Source: CAJQND01 sp051010055 (lineage in GTDB: Bacteria; Pseudomonadota; Alphaproteobacteria; Rhizobiales; CAJQND01). From it: DNA of 5,935 nucleotides. The notes under the pieces were generated by a model. That model had not been told where the DNA came from, did no database searches, and saw only the letters and a list, made by a program, of their open reading frames with translations. This document shows positions 1 to 5,185 of the stretch, piece by piece; position 1 is the stretch's first letter; every line of letters starts with the position of its first letter. Position numbers and translations under genes: made by a program. The stretch lies in contig JBPCVY010000199.1 of NCBI GenBank assembly GCA_051010055.1, forward strand, positions 1 through 5,935, in the 5' to 3' direction.

Positions 1-47
1 TGTTGCTGGAATGTCCGCTTCTGGCACAAAGCGGACATCCTCGTAAT
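1..47. repeat. Dispersed intergenic palindromic repeat, copy 1
   Basis: A perfect 10-base inverted repeat, ATGTCCGCTT (11-20) and AAGCGGACAT (29-38), encloses the 8-base loop ctggcaca. The tail cctcgtaa resembles the tail after copy 3 (GCGGACAT, three bases, CGTAA). The loop is close to the reverse complement of the loops in copies 2 and 3, so this copy is in the opposite orientation. There is no T-run, so it is a weak candidate for an intrinsic terminator of whatever lies upstream. I read it as one unit of a genome-wide dispersed repeat; the number of copies outside this window is unknown. Confidence 0.75.
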
Positions 48-89
48 TTGAATTTATGTCTGTTTTTGGTGTCAATGGAGACATCCCTC

Positions 90-128
90 AAAGCAGTGGC
101 AATGTCTGCTTTGTGCCACAAGCGGACC
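90..128. repeat. Dispersed intergenic palindromic repeat, copy 2
   Basis: GTCTGCTT (104-111) and AAGCGGAC (120-127) form a stem with one G-T wobble around the loop tgtgccac. This matches copy 3 at 3489-3516 almost base for base. The preceding GTGGCA (96-101) can also pair with TGCCAC (114-119), and AAAGCA (90-95) with TGCTTT (107-112), so alternative folds exist. The upstream stretch from 62 (tttttggtg) resembles the start of the decayed copy at 4304. The copy lies about 100 bases before the deacylase start, probably within its promoter or leader region. Confidence 0.7.
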
Positions 129-216
129 GGTAGCCCCTAACCTTTTCCACCCTGCGAAAAGTCATTGTTCCGATACTAGACCCCTGTGTGAATATCTTTT
201 GTTTCCGTCGTACATT

Positions 217-221
217 GGGAG
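217..221 (+). promoter_or_regulatory. Ribosome binding site deciding the deacylase start
   Basis: GGGAG ends 5 bases before ATG 227 and 8 bases before the adjacent ATG 230. The longer frame opening at GTG 188 has no Shine-Dalgarno before it and would put 13 extra residues in front of a normal signal peptide. The start is therefore taken as 227, with 230 equally possible. Confidence 0.75.
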
Positions 222-226
222 ATCGG

Positions 227-2092
227 ATGATGAAAAACTTCATTGCTTGGACATGGATTCGCGGTTCGGCAATTCTGGCCATGGTGGTTATGGTGATCTC
301 ATCATCATTTGCCCAGACGTATGACGTAGTGATTCTGAACGGTCGCGTGATGGATCCGGAAACCAATTTCGATTCAGTGGCGAATGTTGGCATCACAAAT
401 GGCCGGATTGAAAAAATCACATCCGAAGCAATCACAGGGAAAGAAACAATAGATGCGGCGAACCACGTTGTTGCGCCCGGATTTATTGATACACATCACC
501 ACGGCGCCGGCAATCTCTGGGGCGTTAAGGCAAGCCTTCGCGATGGGGTAACAACGCCTCTAGACCTTGAAATGGGTGTGATAAATGTGGACGGGTTTTA
601 CGCCGAGCGCGCAGGTAAATGGTCGGTAAATTACGGTGCAGGCGTTTCTCACGAATTCCACCGCATGCGCGTGTTGGATAAAATGAAGATTGAAAAGCCT
701 GCGCACGGTGATGATTTTGGCCGTCTCCGCAACGAATCCTATAAGGAAAATGACAAACCCGATTGGGCGGTTACTCAAGCCTCCATCGAGCAGCTCAACG
801 AAATGCTTGCCAATCTGGATGAGGAGCTTCAGGCCGGGGCGCTCGGCATTGTCTCCACGACAGGCTATATGGGAAACGGCGTCACTACGCTTGAACTTTT
901 TAATGTTCAGAAGACGGCTGCAAACTATGGCAGGCTCTATGCCTCGCACGTGCGTCTTCTTGGAAATACCTCACCGCCCACTGAAGCAACCCTGGGCGCG
1001 TTTGAGCAAATTGCAAACGGCGTCGCGCTCAATCAACCGCTCCTTTTAAGCCACAACAACAATGCCGGTTGGTGGGAAGTTGAAGAACATCTGCAACTTT
1101 TGCGCGGTCAGGGATACAATGTTTGGTCTGAATATTACCCCTACACCTGCGGTTCTTCCACCATAGGCTCGGAGTTCATCAAGCCTGATAATATCGGCGC
1201 TTTGAAACTCGACTACACTAACCTTATCGATCCACGAACCGGTGAGAAAATGAACCGGGAAATCTATGATGAGATCGTTGCAAAAGACCCTGCGTACATC
1301 ATTATCCTTTGCATTTCGGCAAGAGAGGCCTGGCTTCCCATGTGGCTTAAAGTTCCGCACATGACAGTGGCGGGCGATCAAATGCCACAGGTGGATGATA
1401 AGGGAAACAAGCTTGGCTGGGACGACCCTTTCGATGCGTATAACGGTCACCCCCGGACAGTGGGTACACATGCAAAAACCCTAAGGCTTGCACGCGAGCA
1501 CAACGTGCCTCTTATGCATATGATTTCTCAGAACAGTTATTGGGCTGCCAAACATCTGGGCGATGCCGGCATTGAAGCGATGAAGGTGCGTGGGCGCATG
1601 CAGGAAGGCATGATTGCTGATATTGTTGTCTTTAATCCCAAAACCGTGACCGACAATGGCGGCTATCAAGTCGGAACAAACGGGCGTCCCTCTACCGGAA
1701 TTCCCTACGTGCTCGTGAATGGGGTGCAGATGGTAAAGGATTCGAAGGCTCAAAGCGGATTGTATCCCGGACAGGCAATTCGTTATCCCATTGAAAAGGA
1801 ATCTCGTTTCAAGCCCTTGGTCAAAGAAGGTTATCTGAAGGAACTGTTCGGAGGAAAGGTTCCGCCTGCATTGTTGGATCACGGCGTTGGCGATCAGAAA
1901 GCTGAAGTACCGGCCGCTGAAAGAAAGGCAATTGCAGAAGGTGCGCCAAGGACCAAAACTGAACGCGCCCTTGCGTCGAGTTTCAATGCAAATCCTTTCA
2001 TGTGTCCAATTCACAAGGTCTATGAGCCTCGGAGAATGGTGAGATTTGACTTAGAACAAAAGCTGCGTGCGCGGATGAAGGGTAAGTTATAA
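227..2092 (+). CDS. Exported N-acyl-D-amino-acid deacylase-like amidohydrolase
   Basis: This is a metal-dependent hydrolase of the D-aminoacylase branch of the amidohydrolase superfamily, expected to remove an acyl group from an N-acylated D-amino acid or a related amide. The 621-residue product starts with a Sec signal peptide: positive residues, a hydrophobic stretch near 17-27, and a likely cut after SSSFA (about residue 29). It should therefore act in the periplasm, whereas many family members are cytoplasmic. Visible signatures, numbered from ATG 227, are PGFIDTHHH (HxH metal ligands H90/H92), YASH (H241), LLSH (H276), AGD (D384), the family mark GHPRTVGT (407-414) and a C-terminal GRMQEGMIADIVVFNP typical of amidohydrolases. 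The usual GNCG segment with its metal-bridging Cys is replaced by LDLEMG, making E115 a candidate ligand. It is longer than the roughly 480-500 residues of classical D-aminoacylases, with a charged tail after about residue 530. It probably shares an operon with the porin that follows. The family is clear; the substrate is not. Confidence 0.85.
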   Translation: MMKNFIAWTWIRGSAILAMVVMVISSSFAQTYDVVILNGRVMDPETNFDSVANVGITNGRIEKITSEAITGKETIDAANHVVAPGFIDTHHHGAGNLWGVKASLRDGVTTPLDLEMGVINVDGFYAERAGKWSVNYGAGVSHEFHRMRVLDKMKIEKPAHGDDFGRLRNESYKENDKPDWAVTQASIEQLNEMLANLDEELQAGALGIVSTTGYMGNGVTTLELFNVQKTAANYGRLYASHVRLLGNTSPPTEATLGAFEQIANGVALNQPLLLSHNNNAGWWEVEEHLQLLRGQGYNVWSEYYPYTCGSSTIGSEFIKPDNIGALKLDYTNLIDPRTGEKMNREIYDEIVAKDPAYIIILCISAREAWLPMWLKVPHMTVAGDQMPQVDDKGNKLGWDDPFDAYNGHPRTVGTHAKTLRLAREHNVPLMHMISQNSYWAAKHLGDAGIEAMKVRGRMQEGMIADIVVFNPKTVTDNGGYQVGTNGRPSTGIPYVLVNGVQMVKDSKAQSGLYPGQAIRYPIEKESRFKPLVKEGYLKELFGGKVPPALLDHGVGDQKAEVPAAERKAIAEGAPRTKTERALASSFNANPFMCPIHKVYEPRRMVRFDLEQKLRARMKGKL

Positions 2093-2116
2093 GTTTTAAG
2101 CCGCCTCGGGACTGCT

Positions 2117-2122
2117 GGGAGG
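2117..2122 (+). promoter_or_regulatory. Ribosome binding site selecting a GTG start for the porin
   Basis: GGGAGG lies 7 bases before GTG 2130. The next in-frame ATG (2142) would be 19 bases from it, which is too far, and starting there would drop the KSR part of the positive n-region of the signal peptide. GTG 2130 is therefore preferred. The 37-base gap after the upstream stop contains no terminator-like hairpin with a T-run, which supports co-transcription. Confidence 0.75.
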
Positions 2123-2129
2123 TTTAGGG

Positions 2130-3398
2130 GTGAAATCTAGAATGCGTGTCGCCGTTTTACCATTGTTGGTTTTGCTGTTCTGCGTTCACGCAGGCGCCAC
2201 CAGCGCGCAAGAAAACTCGGCCCGTGCGCGGCTGGAAGCTGCGGCCAGCGCTTCGCTTGGGGGGCCGCAATCGGCAAGCGCGCAACTTGAGGAGGACCGC
2301 CTTCGGCGGCAAGAAGACTCCCGCTCCCCTGGCCTGGATGCTTTCTTTGATCCGTTTGAACAGGACAAACAGACGCTGAAAGAACAAACAGGGCTTGATA
2401 TAGGGCTCGACTACCAGCTTCTTTATCAGCACAGCACAAACACCGTATCCGGCAATGATGAGGCAACTGCAGGCCATGCGCGCATGCTTGGCAATTGGGC
2501 GCTGTTTGACCAGGATGGTCCCAATCAGGGCAGCCTGGTTTTCATCATTGAAAACCGCCATCGGCTGGGCACAAAGACATCCCCTGCAGGACTGGGCAGC
2601 GAAATTGGCTATATCGGCCTTACCGGCACAACATTCGGCGACAGCGGCAGCAGCCTTTCCGTTGCCAACTGGGCGCAATCAATCGATAGCGGCCGCGCTG
2701 GCGTTGTCATTGGCCGGATCGATCCAACCGACTACATCGACATTCTCGGCTATGTGAACCCGCGCACGACGTTTTCGAACCTTTCGGTTCTGTTCAACCC
2801 GGTGGTCGTGTTGCCCGATCCGGGATATGGCGTTGGCGCCGGGGTGTATCTGACCGATCAGGTATACACAATCGGTATGGTGTCGGATGCCAATGGCTCG
2901 CTTACAAAAGTGCGTTGGTTTCCAGGCGGTGCTGAACTGTTCAAGTACGCACAACTGGGTTGGACGCCGGCTCGCGACCAAAGATACCTCACCAACATTC
3001 ACATTGCCGGATTTCACGTCGATAAACGCAAGGATGCCGGGGTTGATGAAAGCTATGGCATCATGCTGTCCGGCAACACGACTTTCGACAACGAGCTTAT
3101 GTTGTTTGGCAGGCTCGGTTTTTCGAAAGGCGAGGCGCCCATTGCAAATGCCGCAGGCACGATAGGGTTCATGTGGCGGCCGGGCTTCTATGACGATTTG
3201 ATTGGCGCTGCGGTAAATATCGCAAAACCTGCAGTTTCCGGGTTGGACACCCAGACCTCAATTGAAGCTTTTTACCGCTTTGACGCCTCCGACAATCTCG
3301 CCATAACTGCAGATGTTCAATGGCTGATAAACCCCGCCCTTGATCCGGGTAACAATTCTACCGGTGTTTTCGGCCTGCGCGCCCGGCTGAACTTGTAA
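2130..3398 (+). CDS. OprB-family (carbohydrate-selective type) outer-membrane porin
   Basis: This is a 422-residue predicted beta-barrel porin of the outer membrane, admitting small hydrophilic solutes. A signal peptide (residues 1-26, positive start then PLLVLLF, cut near ATSA/QE) is followed by a charged, Ala/Gln/Arg-rich linker to about residue 85. Alternating beta-strand sequence then begins at TGLDIGLDYQLLYQ. The OprB hallmark is the C-terminal block, residues 376-422: an EAFYRF strand, a DNLAITADVQW strand, INPALDP, then a closing GVFGLRARLNL strand. The terminal residue is Leu, not the Phe most often found at the end of porins for BAM recognition. Length and layout fit the family (about 400-450). 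It follows the deacylase by 37 bases with its own strong Shine-Dalgarno, so the two are likely one transcription unit. OprB porins are best known for sugars, but the partner gene suggests an acylated amino acid or similar amide; that is inference. Confidence 0.88.
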   Translation: MKSRMRVAVLPLLVLLFCVHAGATSAQENSARARLEAAASASLGGPQSASAQLEEDRLRRQEDSRSPGLDAFFDPFEQDKQTLKEQTGLDIGLDYQLLYQHSTNTVSGNDEATAGHARMLGNWALFDQDGPNQGSLVFIIENRHRLGTKTSPAGLGSEIGYIGLTGTTFGDSGSSLSVANWAQSIDSGRAGVVIGRIDPTDYIDILGYVNPRTTFSNLSVLFNPVVVLPDPGYGVGAGVYLTDQVYTIGMVSDANGSLTKVRWFPGGAELFKYAQLGWTPARDQRYLTNIHIAGFHVDKRKDAGVDESYGIMLSGNTTFDNELMLFGRLGFSKGEAPIANAAGTIGFMWRPGFYDDLIGAAVNIAKPAVSGLDTQTSIEAFYRFDASDNLAITADVQWLINPALDPGNNSTGVFGLRARLNL

Positions 3399-3525
3399 CA
3401 TCCGCTTTGGGTCAAAACCTGCCACTCGCACTGAATCCAAGAGAGTCCGCTTTTGATGGAACAACGGATCTCGCCCGCGATGTTGGGAATGTCTGCTTAG
3501 TGCCACAAGCGGACATTTGCGTAAG
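3399..3525. repeat. Composite dispersed repeat cluster, including copy 3
   Basis: Immediately after the porin stop come three linked pieces. First is a fragment tccgctttgggtcaaaa (3401-3417). Second is module A (3442-3475), starting agagtccgctttt and containing aacaacggatctcg. Third is module B (3489-3516), in which ATGTCTGCTT and AAGCGGACAT enclose agtgccac with one wobble pair. Module A matches the copy at 5902-5935 at 31 of 34 positions, and its core recurs at 4314-4327. Module B matches copy 2 near the window start. No protein is supported here: the reverse-strand open frames are products of the repeat. The hairpin may serve as an end-of-operon structure for the porin transcript, though it has no T-run. 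Confidence 0.75.
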
Positions 3526-3815
3526 AGAGGATAGTTCTCTTTCCAAGTATAAAGGTTCAAAACGCAGCAACGGGTTTCTAAGAAGCAGGAGCAGCAGACC
3601 AACTAATAATTTTGACTGATCAACAGGATTGAGCCACAAGAATAGTTCAAGCACAATCGCTCGAACGGTCCTCAATCCAACCTGCGGAATGTAAGGATGG
3701 GCTGCCTACAGATCCAGAATTTGTTTGTACGAGGACATAAACAAGGGGTCCACTTCTTAAATTGTTCAACACATCTCTCTTCAGTGTGGCAAACCCTCTC
3801 TCAATTAACTAGTGT
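3526..3815. other. Gene-free spacer before the GYD gene
   Basis: About 290 bases between the repeat cluster and the leader of the next gene, becoming AT-rich towards its end. No open frame here has both a ribosome binding site and recognisable protein features; the Leu-rich reverse-strand frame running into the repeat is judged spurious. A small AT-rich hairpin (AAGAGA 3523-3528 with TCTCTT 3536-3541) and a larger dyad (annotated separately) are the only structures seen. The GYD gene's promoter should lie in the last part, but I cannot pick convincing -35/-10 boxes. Confidence 0.5.
3626..3678. other. Nested inverted repeat in the spacer, possible RNA structure
   Basis: GGATTGAG (3626-3633) is perfectly complementary to CTCAATCC (3671-3678). 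Inside it, GTTCAAGC (3645-3652) pairs with GCTCGAAC (3659-3666) at 7 of 8 positions around a 6-base loop. The two stems are separated by 11 bases on one side and 4 on the other. No T-run follows. It could be part of a small RNA, a decayed mobile-element end or chance; it does not match the repeat family of this window. Confidence 0.35.
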
Positions 3816-3841
3816 TTGTGATTGGAAGAAACAATCAACAA
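3816..3841. promoter_or_regulatory. Interrupted dyad just upstream of the GYD gene's ribosome binding site
   Basis: TTGTGATTG (3816-3824) faces CAATCAACAA (3832-3841) across 7 bases. The inner six pairs (TGATTG with CAATCA) are perfect, and one extra A interrupts the outer three. It ends 7 bases before the GGGAG ribosome binding site. Either an operator for a dimeric regulator or a 5' leader hairpin would fit; nothing in the sequence identifies a regulator. Confidence 0.35.
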
Positions 3842-3860
3842 ACTCTATGGGAGAAAGATA

Positions 3861-4175
3861 ATGCGAACTGTATTTTTAGCCTGTTATGCACCTCAAGCTG
3901 TAAAGGGTCTTATTGAAGGGTCGGACCGCAAAGCAGCAATCAACGCTTTGTTGGAAAGCGTTGGAGGCAAACTGGAGAGTTTGATGTTTACTCGTGGCGA
4001 GTATGATATTGCGGCTATCGCCGATTTGCCTGATCAAAGCACAGGAATGGGCCTAACGATGGCAATTCAGGCGAGTGGAGCATTCACTAAAATCTCGATT
4101 CTCGAAGAACTGGATATGTCAGAGGTCATTCCGGCGGCACAGAAAGCAGCCAAAGTTTACCAACCCGCTGGCTAA
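3861..4175 (+). CDS. GYD domain protein, function unknown
   Basis: This 104-residue soluble protein belongs to the GYD family, small alpha/beta proteins whose biochemical role is not established. The start ATG 3861 is set by GGGAG (3849-3853) with 7-base spacing; an upstream in-frame TTG at 3822 lies inside a dyad without a ribosome binding site and is rejected. Family features are an N-terminal beta strand (MRTVFLACYA), a helical stretch with Arg/Lys (residues 12-35), a glycine-containing turn with GGKLESLMFTRGEYDI (GEYD at 46-49, the family's namesake position), a strand AAIADLPD, a helix of small residues (MAIQASG), and the strand/loop FTKISILEEL. It lacks a signal peptide and membrane segments, so it is likely cytoplasmic. 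It stands alone, with a long gap before it and a strong hairpin after it, and is probably monocistronic. Confidence 0.85.
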   Translation: MRTVFLACYAPQAVKGLIEGSDRKAAINALLESVGGKLESLMFTRGEYDIAAIADLPDQSTGMGLTMAIQASGAFTKISILEELDMSEVIPAAQKAAKVYQPAG

Positions 4176-4193
4176 ATCGGGATTGAAAGCTTC

Positions 4194-4227
4194 GCCCGAT
4201 CAGGATGGATTTACATACTGATCGGGC
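4194..4227 (+). terminator. Terminator-like hairpin after the GYD gene
   Basis: GCCCGATCAG (4194-4203) and CTGATCGGGC (4218-4227) form a perfect 10-base stem with a 14-base loop, starting 18 bases after the stop codon. The usual T-run is absent (tggtaaaatat follows), so it may rely on hairpin strength, act as an RNA 3' end stabiliser, or not terminate. ATCGGG at 4176-4181, directly after the stop, can also pair with CCCGAT (4195-4200) and would compete with the main stem. Confidence 0.55.
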
Positions 4228-4303
4228 TGGTAAAATATAAGCAAACAATTGATTTTATTGCAAAAAAATTGATCACTATTGTTGTAGAAGTTACTAGATT
4301 CGA

Positions 4304-4350
4304 TTTTTGGTGAAACAACGGATCTCGTCGCATCGCTGCATGATGTTTGC
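4304..4350. repeat. Decayed copy of the composite dispersed repeat
   Basis: Starting at tttttggtg, the 14 bases aacaacggatctcg (4314-4327) are identical to 3460-3473, and the flanks remain alignable on both sides (ttttg before; a degraded atgtttgc in place of atgtctgc after). The module B palindrome is no longer intact, so this looks like an old copy. It lies in the 297-base gap between the GYD gene and the thiol-dioxygenase-like gene. The rest of that gap holds no gene that I can support, and I see no confident promoter boxes in it. Confidence 0.55.
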
Positions 4351-4461
4351 CATAGGATGAACACAATAAGCCGATGGAGCCGAGCAGGGCATTCTACAAC
4401 GCGTGTTAAGTAGTGTTTTCGTTCTACTGTGGGCTGTGTGATATCCTGCAATCTGAATGGC

Positions 4462-4467
4462 AGGAGG
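4462..4467 (+). promoter_or_regulatory. Ribosome binding site setting the dioxygenase-like start
   Basis: AGGAGG lies 5 bases before ATG 4473. The frame opens earlier (4413), but that start has no ribosome binding site and the extra 20 residues do not resemble the family. ATG 4473 is chosen. Confidence 0.8.
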
Positions 4468-4472
4468 ATAAC

Positions 4473-5045
4473 ATGACAGTTTCTCAACCTTACACGTTGG
4501 ACCGTTATGTCGAAGAATTACGAGAGATAACCAACCAAACCGACGACGAGGATGAAATAATCCGTCAGGTATCGCCTCTAGCGCAACGCATAGCGGCAGA
4601 TAAGATTTGGCTAAACGAAAAACACTATGAGGCCGATCCGACCCAGGGATTTGGGGTGCATCTACTTCACGAAGAACCTGACCATTCGTTGGCTGTTTTT
4701 GCTGTGTCGTGGCTTCCAGGTCGAGGAACTCCACCGCATGATCATGGCACCTGGGCTGTAGTGGCGGGCGTTGACGGTATCGAACGAAATATTCGCTATC
4801 GGCGGATCGATGATCGGAGCCGTAACGACTATGCAGAGTTGGAAGTGAAAAGTGACATCAATGCCGATGCCGGTGATTTAGTTTGCATGAAAACTGGCGG
4901 CATCCACATGGTCCGCAACGAGACTGATGCCGTCACACTCTCACTTCACACATACGGAAAGCATATAAATGAGACGGTCCGCTCGCAATTCAACCTTGAG
5001 ACAAATGAGAAGAAGGACCTAAAGGTGAACGGATTTACAGTATGA
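4473..5045 (+). CDS. Thiol (cysteine/3-mercaptopropionate) dioxygenase-like cupin
   Basis: This 190-residue cytoplasmic cupin belongs to the cysteine dioxygenase superfamily, non-heme iron enzymes that add O2 to a thiol to give a sulfinate. A helical N-terminus (residues 8-50) precedes the beta-barrel. The first cupin motif is PPHDHGTWAVVAGVDGIE, giving iron ligands H89 and H91 plus E104; the second is GGIHMVRN, giving H145. SLHTY (S157, H159, Y161) matches the Ser-His-Tyr catalytic triad of the family. The position of the Cys that crosslinks to Tyr in mammalian cysteine dioxygenase appears to be Val96, as expected for a bacterial enzyme without the crosslink. The residue lining up with the substrate-carboxylate Arg of cysteine dioxygenase (Gln in 3-mercaptopropionate dioxygenase) appears to be Val62 in GFGVHLLH, so the substrate may be neither. 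A second cupin gene follows on the same strand. Fold and likely metal site are secure; the substrate is open. Confidence 0.82.
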   Translation: MTVSQPYTLDRYVEELREITNQTDDEDEIIRQVSPLAQRIAADKIWLNEKHYEADPTQGFGVHLLHEEPDHSLAVFAVSWLPGRGTPPHDHGTWAVVAGVDGIERNIRYRRIDDRSRNDYAELEVKSDINADAGDLVCMKTGGIHMVRNETDAVTLSLHTYGKHINETVRSQFNLETNEKKDLKVNGFTV

Positions 5046-5094
5046 TCTGAATTACGTTTGGATTTAGAAGGGTGTTTCAAAGGAACGGCGTCTC

Positions 5095-5113
5095 GCCATC
5101 GGTGATGGATGGC
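5095..5113 (+). other. Small hairpin between the two cupin genes
   Basis: GCCATC (5095-5100) can pair with GATGGC (5108-5113); an alternative pairing is CCATC (5096-5100) with GATGG (5104-5108). A short tttt follows at 5123-5126, ten bases away. It could be a weak terminator after the dioxygenase-like gene or a leader structure for the next cupin. The stem is short and I give it little weight. Confidence 0.25.
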
Positions 5114-5139
5114 TCTAGACTGTTTTAAGCCGATGGAAC

Positions 5140-5155
5140 GGAGGCACAACAAATA
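5140..5155 (+). promoter_or_regulatory. Strong Shine-Dalgarno facing an in-frame ATA codon
   Basis: GGAGG (5140-5144) is followed 8 bases later by ATA (5153-5155), in the frame of the downstream cupin, where an ATG would be expected. From ATA the frame reads IENADRLANDY straight into the TTG at 5186, a charged helix-like sequence natural for the N-terminus. The TTG has no Shine-Dalgarno in the preceding 20 bases. This is either a rare non-canonical ATA start or an ATG lost by one G-to-A change. A 7-codon frame, ATG 5133 to TAG 5154-5156, overlaps the ATA and could in principle couple translation; that may be chance. Confidence 0.5.
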
Positions 5156-5185
5156 GAAAACGCAGACAGACTTGCTAATGACTAC

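Noticed and set aside
1..128. CRISPR-like array from the repeated hairpins
   Set aside because: Copies are few, differ in orientation and spacing, recur far apart in the window, and no cas gene is present.
188..226. A longer deacylase starting at GTG 188
   Set aside because: It has no Shine-Dalgarno and would place 13 residues in front of a normal signal peptide; GGGAG fits ATG 227 or 230.
88..435. Reverse-strand open frame across the deacylase start
   Set aside because: It overlaps the strongly supported deacylase and ends in the reverse reading of repeat copy 2, with no protein family signal.
3412..3675. Reverse-strand Leu-rich open frame
   Set aside because: It is produced in large part by the repeat modules and has no ribosome binding site or recognisable domain; the Leu run could mimic a membrane segment but is unsupported.
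3822..3860. A GYD protein starting at TTG 3822
   Set aside because: The TTG lies inside a dyad with no ribosome binding site, while ATG 3861 has GGGAG at ideal spacing and matches the family N-terminus.
4374..4409. 11-codon leader peptide before the dioxygenase-like gene
   Set aside because: There is an ATG-to-TAA frame, but it has no clear ribosome binding site and no run of regulatory codons, so it is not reported as a gene.
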